From Gemmatimonadota bacterium (GTDB lineage Bacteria > Gemmatimonadota > Gemmatimonadetes > Longimicrobiales > UBA6960): a DNA stretch of 5,728 bases. The DNA lies in contig JADFLD010000155.1 of assembly GCA_022564535.1 (NCBI GenBank), positions 1-5,728 on the forward strand. The letters are read 5' to 3'. Under the pieces are notes generated by a model. That model had not been told where the DNA came from, did no database searches, and saw only the letters and a list, made by a program, of their open reading frames with translations. The position numbers and the translations under genes are program-made. Below are positions 1 to 5,728 of this stretch, one piece after another (the first letter of the stretch is position 1; each line of letters opens with the position of its first letter).

Positions 1-1
1 C

Positions 2-2161
2 AGTGTGTCGCCGGAGGACTTCGTGGGGGCTGAGGCATGCGCCGACTGCCACGCGGAGCAGTATCGGGCGTGGGAAGCGTCGACGCATGGACGCGCGGGG
101 GGCACGCCCGGACCCGACGTCGTGATCGCGCCGTTCAACGGACGGACGATCCGCTTCGCCGACGCCACGGTAACGCCTCGTATACGTGGCGGCGCCTACG
201 AGTTCCTAGTGCAACAGGACGGGTTCGACGAGGAGATCTACAGCGTCGACGGTGTCATCGGTGGGGCGCACATGATCGGAGGCGGCACGCAGGGCTTTGT
301 ATCCCGTCTGGACGATGGGACCGAACGCTTCCTTCCCTGGGACTGGGCCGGAACCTCGTCGGAGTGGTTCTGCAACACAGGCTCACGCACGAATCAGGGG
401 TGGAAGCCGATCTCCGAGGACATGCGCCTGGCCGACTGTGGAGATTGGCCTCCGCTGCGCCCCATCGGCACCGTGGACCGCTTCACCAACTGCCAGGAAT
501 GCCACGGGAGCCAGATTCGCACGGAGCTCGACGCAGGCGACGGTTTCACCACCGAGTACACGACGCTGCAGGTGAACTGCGAGTCGTGTCACGGGCCCGC
601 ACGCACACACGTAGAGATGGCCACCGGCTCGGGCTTCGGCCCCGGCGGAGACATCGGACTCGGCAGCCTCGCATATCTCGACAAGGACGAGGCTCTGGCG
701 GTGTGCTTCCAATGTCACGCCCTCAAGGACGTACTCAGGGAGGGATATCTCCCGGGTGAGACGCTCGAAGAGTACTACGCGCTGAAATACCCGATCCTCG
801 GCGACCAGCCGTACTTCGCGGACGGTCGGATACGAAGTTTCGCATATCAGGCGAATCACCTAGCCAGTGCGTGTTACCTACAAGGCCCCATGGATTGCAC
901 GAGTTGCCACGAGCCTCATGGACAGGGCTACTGGGACATCAACCGCGAACCACTCCCCGATCCGTTCGCCAACGGGCAGTGCACGTCGTGCCACCCGAGC
1001 AAGAAGTTCGACCTCGAGGCACATACGTTCCACCCGGCCGACTCCGAAGGATCGAAGTGCGTATCCTGTCACATGCCGTATCTCCAACACCCGGAGGTCG
1101 GCGACGACGTGGCATTCGCCCGATCGGACCACACGATCGCGATTCCGCGACCCGTGTTCGACGGGGATCTCGGGATCGAGGGAGCCTGCGCGCAGTGCCA
1201 CACAGATCGAACGGTCCTTCAACTCCAGGGGCAGGCGCAAGCCTGGTGGGGTGAGCCCAAGCCTCATCGACCCCTCGTCGCCGGGATCTCATCAGAATTC
1301 CGAGCACGGAATCTGTCCGAGGCGGCCGCCCTGCTCCTCCACCCCGATGAGGACGACGCGCTCGTTCAGTTCCAGGCGTTGAGCCGACTTCTTTCGGCAT
1401 ACCTCCGACCGGACGTCACGGACTTCCCTGCCGAAGTCGAGCGTCGCCTGATCGCGCTCTCCTCGAGCCCGGACTTGGATGTACGGTCCCTCGCCCTCGC
1501 TTCTCTGCACTGGTCTCGCGGACGGGAGCCGTCGGTTCGCAGGAGGCTGGTGCAGGCGCTGACCCAGGCGCCCAACGACGGCGCACTACGGGGCCGGTGG
1601 GGTCTTGCTCTCGGTTTCCTGGGTGACCGGGCCCGCGACAACGCCGACTTCGACACCAGCCGCCTCGCATACCAAAAGGCTCTCGAGCTGCGCCCCCAAG
1701 ACCCGAGGGTCCTGCATGCTCTCGGACAGATGCACAGCCTCATGGAGGCGTATCCCGAGGCGATCGTGGCGATTCGCGGGAGCCTCGCCGCGGACTCGAA
1801 CCAGCCGCTCGCGTGGGTCAACCTTGGCATCGCGCTTGCCCGTAATGGTGACCCGGCCGGCGCTCGGGAGGCCTACGAAGCCGCCCTCCGGCTCAACCCC
1901 CACGAAGCGCTGGCCCACTTCAACCTCGGCAACATGCATCAACAGGCAGGCAGGCTGGAGGCAGCGGCGGCCTCCTACACACGCGCGGTCGAGGCCAACC
2001 CCGGGCTCGGGCTCGGCCACTTCGAGCTCGGGCGGGCCAAAATTCGCCTGGAGCGCTTCGATGAGGCTCTGCGTCATGCGCGACGCGCGGTCGAGTTCTT
2101 GCCCGACGATCAGAATGCGCGCCAGATGTTGGCCGATCTCGAACGCGCGCTCGGAGGGTGA
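2..2161 (+). CDS. Octaheme c-type cytochrome with C-terminal TPR domain (5' partial)
   Basis: Probable exported electron-transfer or redox protein; its partner and substrate cannot be told from sequence. Numbering from the GTG at position 5, eight CxxCH heme sites begin at C12, C163, C192, C234, C298, C326, C352 and C395. The opening segment (GAEACADCH, then Y20, W23 and H28) is typical of the cytochrome c554-like multiheme family. The SACYLQGPMDCTSCHEPHG stretch and the SDHTIAIPRP motif (374-383) recur in multiheme-TPR proteins. Residues about 430-540 are helical and HEAT-like; about 548-715 form roughly five TPRs, suggesting protein-protein contact. Three cysteines (C123, C145, C290) lie outside heme motifs. 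The frame is open to the left edge and heme 1 comes only 12 residues after the GTG with no signal peptide, although heme attachment occurs outside the cytoplasm, so the true start is almost certainly upstream. It ends at TGA 2159-2161, 19 bases before the amidase. Family is confident; function unknown. Confidence 0.93.
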   Translation, partial: SVSPEDFVGAEACADCHAEQYRAWEASTHGRAGGTPGPDVVIAPFNGRTIRFADATVTPRIRGGAYEFLVQQDGFDEEIYSVDGVIGGAHMIGGGTQGFVSRLDDGTERFLPWDWAGTSSEWFCNTGSRTNQGWKPISEDMRLADCGDWPPLRPIGTVDRFTNCQECHGSQIRTELDAGDGFTTEYTTLQVNCESCHGPARTHVEMATGSGFGPGGDIGLGSLAYLDKDEALAVCFQCHALKDVLREGYLPGETLEEYYALKYPILGDQPYFADGRIRSFAYQANHLASACYLQGPMDCTSCHEPHGQGYWDINREPLPDPFANGQCTSCHPSKKFDLEAHTFHPADSEGSKCVSCHMPYLQHPEVGDDVAFARSDHTIAIPRPVFDGDLGIEGACAQCHTDRTVLQLQGQAQAWWGEPKPHRPLVAGISSEFRARNLSEAAALLLHPDEDDALVQFQALSRLLSAYLRPDVTDFPAEVERRLIALSSSPDLDVRSLALASLHWSRGREPSVRRRLVQALTQAPNDGALRGRWGLALGFLGDRARDNADFDTSRLAYQKALELRPQDPRVLHALGQMHSLMEAYPEAIVAIRGSLAADSNQPLAWVNLGIALARNGDPAGAREAYEAALRLNPHEALAHFNLGNMHQQAGRLEAAAASYTRAVEANPGLGLGHFELGRAKIRLERFDEALRHARRAVEFLPDDQNARQMLADLERALGG

Positions 2162-2168
2162 CCATGAC

Positions 2169-2173
2169 GAAGG
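2169..2173 (+). promoter_or_regulatory. Ribosome binding site of the amidase gene
   Basis: GAAGG ends 7 bases before the ATG at 2181, a normal Shine-Dalgarno spacing. It supports 2181 as the amidase start rather than any in-frame codon inside the preceding cytochrome gene. A second purine run, GGAGGG at 2153-2158, sits 5 bases before an out-of-frame ATG at 2164 (see findings). Confidence 0.6.
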
Positions 2174-2180
2174 CGCACTC

Positions 2181-3689
2181 ATGACGCACGAAGAATACCT
2201 CGCGCACGACGCAACTGGCCTCGCCGAGCGCGTGCGCTCCGGAGAGGTCACGGCGACGGAGCTTCTCGAGATCGCGCTCGGTCGCATCGAAGCGCTCAAC
2301 CCCCGTGTGAACGCCGTCGTGAGGCTGATGGAAGAAGACGCACGGCGCGACGCGGCCCGCCCGCCGTACGGTCCGTTCGCGGGTGTCCCCTTCCTCGCGA
2401 AGGACCTCACCTCGATGTACGTGGGGCACCCCACGTCAGCCGGAAGTTCCCTCCTTGCAGAGCACCTGGCGACGTGGGACTCGGAGTTGGCTACCCGGGT
2501 TCGAGCCACCGGAGTATCGGTCACTGGAAAGACGAATACCCCCGAATGGGGACTCCAGCCGGTCACCGAGCCCAAGTTCTGGGGGGCATGCTTGAACCCT
2601 TGGGATTCCCGCCTGACGCCTGGCGGCTCCAGCGGCGGCTCCGGCGCGGCGGTCGCTTCGGGCATGGTCCCGATGGCCGGCGGAGGCGACGGGGGTGGCT
2701 CGATCCGCATTCCCGCCTCGTGCTGTGGGCTCTTCGGGCTCAAGCCGACCCGCGGCCGGACACCAACGGGCCCGAAACGTGGGCAGCTCTGGCGCGGAGC
2801 GACGGTCGAACACGTGCTCACGAGAAGCGTTCGGGACAGCGCGATCATGCTCGACGCGACGCACGGGCCGGACGCCGGCGCCCCATTCGAGATCCCGCCG
2901 CCCGAGCGCGCGTATGCGGAGGAGGTCGGGGCCCACCCGGGCCGCTTGCGTGTCGCGTGGACGACAGAGCCCACGATCGGAAGTACGGTGCATCCGGACT
3001 GCGTAGCCGCCCTCCACGACGCCGTCGCACTTCTCGAGGAGCTCGGCCACGAAGTGGTCGAGGCCCACCCACCGATCGCGGGAGACGCCTTCGCAAAGGC
3101 CTTTCTCACCATCATAGCCGGTGAGCTCGGGACCGACCTCGCCGAAGCAGGAGAGCTCATTGGGCGAAAGCCGAGGCGATCGGACCTCGAGCCCGCAACG
3201 TGGGCGCTGGGGCTTCTCGCCGGAGCGCTGTCCGCGACGGAGTTCGCGGGCGCACTGCGCCATCTCGAGCTCGTCGGTCGGGACGTCGGGGTCTTCTTCG
3301 CCGACTACGACATCATGTTGACCCCGACCCTGTCGACTCCGCCACCGGCCATCGGCACCGTCGGGCCGACCAAGGCCGAAGAGGCGCAGCTGAAATTCAT
3401 CGGCATGTTCGGATCCGGTCGCCTGGTCAAAGCAGCGGGGCTCATCGACCAGGCGGCCAAGACGGCTTTCGACTTCATCCCCTGGACGGCCATCTACAAC
3501 GCCACGGGCCACCCCGCGATGTCGGTCCCCCTCTTCTGGAACGAAGCGGGCCTCCCCATTGGAGTGCACTTCGTGGGGCACTTCGCCGACGAGGCGAAGC
3601 TGCTTCGTCTCGCCGGCCAGCTGGAGGAGGCGAGACCTTGGTTCGACCGGCTCCCACCCATCGCGCGGGAGCCGACGAACACGACTTGA
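2181..3689 (+). CDS. Amidase-signature hydrolase, NylA-like
   Basis: Hydrolyses a carboxamide bond; the substrate is not determined. The protein is 502 residues, close to the usual length of this family. The Ser-cisSer-Lys triad is complete: K74 in FLAKDL, cis-Ser S150 in the GGSSGGSG loop, and nucleophile S174 in GGGSIRIP. The S150-S174 spacing of 24 equals that of S217-S241 in fatty acid amide hydrolase. Other family marks are GKTNTPEWG (116-124), CGLFGLKPTRGR (182-193), NATGHPAMSVPL around 440-451 and the GLPIGVHFVG segment near the end. The overall pattern recalls 6-aminohexanoate cyclic-dimer hydrolase (NylA) and related amidases more than GatA, and no GatB or GatC neighbour is visible. 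There is no signal peptide, so it is probably cytoplasmic. The start at 2181 keeps the usual N-terminal helix (LAERVRSGEVTATELLE) and has a GAAGG site. It lies 19 bases after the cytochrome stop, so an operon is plausible. Family is confident; substrate is not. Confidence 0.95.
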   Translation: MTHEEYLAHDATGLAERVRSGEVTATELLEIALGRIEALNPRVNAVVRLMEEDARRDAARPPYGPFAGVPFLAKDLTSMYVGHPTSAGSSLLAEHLATWDSELATRVRATGVSVTGKTNTPEWGLQPVTEPKFWGACLNPWDSRLTPGGSSGGSGAAVASGMVPMAGGGDGGGSIRIPASCCGLFGLKPTRGRTPTGPKRGQLWRGATVEHVLTRSVRDSAIMLDATHGPDAGAPFEIPPPERAYAEEVGAHPGRLRVAWTTEPTIGSTVHPDCVAALHDAVALLEELGHEVVEAHPPIAGDAFAKAFLTIIAGELGTDLAEAGELIGRKPRRSDLEPATWALGLLAGALSATEFAGALRHLELVGRDVGVFFADYDIMLTPTLSTPPPAIGTVGPTKAEEAQLKFIGMFGSGRLVKAAGLIDQAAKTAFDFIPWTAIYNATGHPAMSVPLFWNEAGLPIGVHFVGHFADEAKLLRLAGQLEEARPWFDRLPPIAREPTNTT

Positions 3690-3709
3690 CCGGCTTGTAT
3701 CGAAGCGAT
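3690..3709. other. Convergent intergenic gap, no terminator seen
   Basis: Only 20 bases separate the amidase stop (TGA, 3687-3689) from the stop of the oppositely oriented acetyltransferase (complement of 3710-3712). I see no GC-rich hairpin followed by a T run on either strand, so termination here may be Rho-dependent or the transcripts may overlap. Confidence 0.6.
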
Positions 3710-4516
3710 TCAGGAGTCGTTGACGTGCGCGCGGACGGTCACCCGGAACACTCGGTGGCGCGCACGGAACCCGGCTTTATGGATCAGCCGGCGCGCCGGA
3801 AGGTTGGTGGGCTCCGTCGAGCAGAGGGGCTGTAGGTCCCGCCGCCTGCAGTCGGCGACAAGCGCGTTCATGAGTTGGCTGCCGACGCCTCGGCCGCGGG
3901 CATCGCTGCCGACGATGAGGCCGAGGTGCGCGTAGCCCGTGTGAGTCCGATCCACACGACACTCGCCGGTCGCTCGGATGGAACCGCCCTCTTCGTCCAA
4001 GAGGAGCTCGGCCCGCTCGATGCGCTCCGCCAGGTAGGGTACCAGGAACCCCTCCGGCGCTCCGATCGCCGACTTCGCGAACGCCACGGCGTCGGCGTGA
4101 TCCGCGTCCGTCGCGACGCGTAGATTGGTGAGCGCCGGACCGTGTGGTTCGAGGACGTGTTGGTACATCAGTGCGACGGGAACGCTGCCGTGCGCGTTGT
4201 CGAGGGCGAGCGACAAGAAGCCCGGGTCCACCGTCGACGGCATCGCACTGACGATGTCCAACCGATCGACCAAGTACGCGAAGATGGATTCGCCACGGTC
4301 CTCGATCTCGGGATCCAGGTAGAAGTGGTGTAGCTCCCGCTCCTCGTTCACGGAACAGCAACCCGCCACCTCCCCGTCGACGACGACCGCGTACGGTTCG
4401 GCCATCGCCGCAAACGCAGCCCACATGTCGTCGGGCGGGGCGACCAGCGTCTTCTGGTGGTCCTGCTGGTAGGCTATGCGGGCCTCGCCCGAGTCGGGTC
4501 GGATCTCGATGGTCAT
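3710..4516 (-). CDS. Tandem-domain GNAT family acetyltransferase
   Basis: Likely moves an acyl group from acyl-CoA to an amine; the acceptor is unknown. From the ATG at 4516 the protein has 268 residues. The C-terminal GNAT domain (about 127-268) has a clear motif A: a beta strand (HLGLIVGSDA), then the CoA pyrophosphate loop RGRGVG (207-212) and helix SQLMNALVADC. The NLPARRLIHKAGFR segment near the end fits the motif B region. The N-terminal half (about 1-126) looks like a second, degenerate GNAT fold: strands VVVDGEVAGCCSV and LHHFYLDPE lead into EDRGESIF (72-79), where the second glycine of the loop is missing. An in-frame ATG at 4636 would add 40 residues rich in Ser, Gly, Ala and Asp. 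I prefer 4516 because the extension has no recognisable fold and would leave only 22 bases before the divergent exporter gene. Neither start has a good ribosome binding site. The gene converges with the amidase. Confidence 0.85.
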   Translation of the reverse strand: MTIEIRPDSGEARIAYQQDHQKTLVAPPDDMWAAFAAMAEPYAVVVDGEVAGCCSVNEERELHHFYLDPEIEDRGESIFAYLVDRLDIVSAMPSTVDPGFLSLALDNAHGSVPVALMYQHVLEPHGPALTNLRVATDADHADAVAFAKSAIGAPEGFLVPYLAERIERAELLLDEEGGSIRATGECRVDRTHTGYAHLGLIVGSDARGRGVGSQLMNALVADCRRRDLQPLCSTEPTNLPARRLIHKAGFRARHRVFRVTVRAHVNDS

Positions 4517-4529
4517 GGCTTGGTCATGG
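4510..4529. repeat. 9-base direct repeat over the GNAT start codon
   Basis: TGGTCATGG occurs at 4510-4518 and again at 4521-4529, an 11-base period. Read on the minus strand, each copy contains an ATG. The one at 4516 is the chosen acetyltransferase start. The one at 4527 is out of frame and opens a four-codon reading frame whose TGA overlaps the 4516 ATG. It could be chance, a small duplication, or a protein-binding site on one helical face. Confidence 0.5.
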
Positions 4530-4539
4530 AGTCGGGGGC

Positions 4540-4568
4540 CGACAGGATCGTCTGAGTCGGCCCTGTCG
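4540..4568. repeat. Inverted repeat, 7-base arms, 15-base loop
   Basis: CGACAGG at 4540-4546 is perfectly complementary to CCTGTCG at 4562-4568, around a 15-base spacer. It lies upstream of the chosen acetyltransferase start, within its leader or promoter. It is not followed by a T run, so it is not an obvious intrinsic terminator. An operator half-site pair or a leader hairpin is possible; chance is also possible in GC-rich DNA. Confidence 0.4.
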
Positions 4569-4598
4569 CCAAGGCTTCGAGTCGTGGCGTCTGTACCT

Positions 4599-4612
4599 CC
4601 GGCGGTCGCCGG
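4599..4612. repeat. Inverted repeat CCGGCG-GT-CGCCGG
   Basis: Two perfect 6-base arms, at 4599-4604 and 4607-4612, flank a 2-base centre about 47 bases before the exporter start. The compact, near-palindromic shape is more like a DNA-binding site than an RNA hairpin, whose loop would be too tight. Short GC-only palindromes are common in GC-rich genomes, so confidence in a function is low. Confidence 0.35.
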
Positions 4613-4658
4613 CGGCGACGACGACCCCGAAGCCATCCGAAGGACGTAGCTTTCCCCC

Positions 4659-5728
4659 GTGCCGATTTTCTACCAGCCGCGAGATCGGAAGGGCGAGCCC
4701 CTTCCTCCGCTCCGCGAACGACTCGTCGCCTTCAGGTACATCCCGCCGTTCCTCCGGATGGTGTGGAAGACGAAGCCTCTGTACGGCGGCATCATCACCG
4801 CAATCCGGGTCGTCAGCGCATTCACGCCGATCGCGATGCTGTGGGTGGGCAAGCTCATCATCGACACCGTGGTCGCCAACATCGGCTCGCCGACTCCCGA
4901 CTGGAGTCTCCTCGTCAAGCTGGTCCTTCTCGAGCTCGCGATCGCACTCTTCAGCGACGTTCTGGCCCGGCTCTCCGGCCTCGTAGAAGGACTTCTGGGA
5001 GACCTCTTCTCGAACCAGATGTCGGTCCGGCTCATGAAACACGCGTCCGGTCTCGACCTGGAGCGCTTCGAGGATCCGGACTTTCGGGACAAGATGCAAC
5101 GGGCTCGGCGACAGACGATGGGTCGGGTCGCCCTGATGACCCAGGTGATGACCCTGGGACAGGGGGTCATCACGCTCGGCTCCCTGCTCGTCGCACTCGT
5201 CGTCTTCAACCCATGGCTACTCCTGATCCTGGTCGTCGCGATCCTGCCCTCGTTTCTGGGGGAGACCGTGTACGCGGGCATTTCATACTCGTTCATGTTC
5301 CAGTGGACGGCTCAGCGCCGTGAATTGGACTACTACCGGTGGGTGGCTTCCGAGCTCGACCCAGCAAAGGAGATCAAGCTCTTCGGGCTCGCGGACCACT
5401 TCATTGGGAGGTATGCGGAGCTCGCCGACGACTACATGGAGGAGAACCAACGCCTCTCGGCGCATCGAGCCGCGACGGGTGCGGTGCTGACCGGCCTCTC
5501 CACGATCGCCTACTACGGCGCGGTTGGCACCATCGTCTACCAAACCGTCGAGGGGACGATCACGATCGGCGAGCTCACGTTCCTCACGGGGTCGTTCCAG
5601 CGCAGTAGAGGGCTCATCCGCAGCGTGCTCATGACGATTGCGCGTGGATACGAGCAGGGTCTCCACCTCAAAGACCTGTTCGAGTTCCTGGCCGTCGAAC
5701 CCAGGATCACCAGCCCTCCGGACGCGAA
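4659..5728 (+). CDS. Type I ABC exporter, transmembrane domain (3' partial)
   Basis: Half-transporter of the MsbA / peptide-exporter type (permease fused to ATPase) that would export a lipid, peptide or drug-like substrate in the cell membrane; the substrate is unknown. The visible 356 codons cover only the membrane part. Hydrophobic segments lie at about 43-68, 83-103, 170-184, 187-204 and 273-296. The loop after the second segment carries LERFEDPDFRDKMQRA (134-149), and ELDPAKEIKLFGL sits around 232-244; both are hallmark intracellular-loop patterns of this family. The frame is still open at the window end, so the Walker A, LSGGQ and Walker B motifs should follow to the right. An in-frame TAG at 4647-4649 limits the start to the GTG at 4659 or the ATG at 4758. 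GTG keeps the family-like cytoplasmic N-terminus (LRERLVAFRYIPPFLRMVWK). Its ribosome site is weak: AGGA at 4641-4644 is 14 bases away. It is divergent from the acetyltransferase gene. Confidence 0.9.
   Translation, partial: MPIFYQPRDRKGEPLPPLRERLVAFRYIPPFLRMVWKTKPLYGGIITAIRVVSAFTPIAMLWVGKLIIDTVVANIGSPTPDWSLLVKLVLLELAIALFSDVLARLSGLVEGLLGDLFSNQMSVRLMKHASGLDLERFEDPDFRDKMQRARRQTMGRVALMTQVMTLGQGVITLGSLLVALVVFNPWLLLILVVAILPSFLGETVYAGISYSFMFQWTAQRRELDYYRWVASELDPAKEIKLFGLADHFIGRYAELADDYMEENQRLSAHRAATGAVLTGLSTIAYYGAVGTIVYQTVEGTITIGELTFLTGSFQRSRGLIRSVLMTIARGYEQGLHLKDLFEFLAVEPRITSPPDA

Larger units (their letters stand above)
4517..4658. promoter_or_regulatory. Divergent intergenic region, probable bidirectional promoter
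   Basis: With the acetyltransferase start at 4516 and the exporter start at 4659, this 142-base spacer must carry the promoters of both divergent genes. I could not pick convincing -35 and -10 boxes in this GC-rich stretch. It holds two perfect inverted repeats, listed separately, that could be operators or transcript hairpins. If the acetyltransferase really begins at 4636, most of this spacer would be coding. Against that, the codons from 4517 to 4636 have noticeably mixed third positions (about 27 of 39 are G or C). Confidence 0.5.

Noticed and set aside
1637..2150. TPR units considered as a DNA-level tandem repeat
   Set aside because: The similarity is at the protein level (about 34-residue periodicity of hydrophobic and Ala/Gly positions). 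The nucleotide copies are diverged, so this is a protein domain and not a recent DNA repeat.
1605..2180. Upstream extension of the amidase reading frame into the cytochrome gene
   Set aside because: The extension overlaps the TPR region in another frame and gives low-complexity Ser/Arg/Thr sequence. The ATG at 2181 has a ribosome site and the correct family N-terminus.
1586..3160. 524-codon open frame on the minus strand spanning the cytochrome-amidase junction
   Set aside because: It lies opposite two well-supported genes. Its translation is rich in Ser, Arg, Pro and Ala with no domain I recognise, as expected for an antisense frame in GC-rich coding DNA.
2436..3581. 381-codon open frame on the minus strand inside the amidase gene
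   Set aside because: It is fully antisense to the amidase, whose catalytic motifs are intact. The translation is Arg/Gly-rich and looks like no known family.
4517..4636. 40-residue N-terminal extension of the acetyltransferase from the ATG at 4636
   Set aside because: The extension has no recognisable fold and mixed third codon positions, and it would leave only 22 bases for two divergent promoters. It is not excluded, since neither start has a good ribosome binding site.
4524..5296. Overlapping minus-strand frames opposite the exporter start (191 and 208 codons)
   Set aside because: Both are antisense to a well-supported membrane protein and show charged, repetitive composition typical of shadow frames.
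4763..5323. 186-codon plus-strand frame within the ABC exporter
   Set aside because: It is a shifted frame of the exporter gene. The frame from 4659 gives hydrophobic segments and exporter loop motifs, while this one gives Arg/Gly/Pro-rich sequence.

Overview
This is a GC-rich, densely coded bacterial window with four protein genes and almost no spacer DNA. The GC-rich third codon positions and the pairing of a multiheme cytochrome c with TPR repeats suggest a free-living environmental bacterium, for example of the Gemmatimonadota or Acidobacteriota type. That assignment is inference; no rRNA or other marker gene is present.

Layout. (1) Positions 2-2161, + strand: an exported octaheme c-type cytochrome with a C-terminal TPR domain. 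Its 5' end, including the expected signal peptide, lies outside the window. (2) Positions 2181-3689, + strand: a complete amidase-signature hydrolase with an intact Lys-Ser-Ser triad, resembling 6-aminohexanoate cyclic-dimer hydrolase (NylA) and related amidases. It starts 19 bases after the cytochrome stop, so the two may be co-transcribed. (3) Positions 3710-4516, - strand: a tandem GNAT acetyltransferase, convergent with the amidase (20-base gap). Its first domain looks degenerate and its second looks intact. (4) Positions 4659-5728, + strand: the membrane domain of a type I ABC exporter. The reading frame runs off the right edge, so the ATPase domain is not visible.

Genes 3 and 4 are divergent. 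The 142 bases between their preferred starts hold two perfect inverted repeats and, overlapping the GNAT start, a 9-base direct repeat; this is the only obvious regulatory region. No tRNA, rRNA, CRISPR array, insertion sequence or integrase is visible, and no spacer exceeds 300 bases.

The genes do not form a recognisable pathway. The cytochrome is an electron-transfer or redox protein outside the cytoplasm, the amidase hydrolyses an amide of unknown identity, and the acetyltransferase and exporter are of unknown substrate. I found no convincing novel multi-gene system. The items most worth a second look are the octaheme-TPR architecture, its pairing with the amidase, and the degenerate tandem GNAT.
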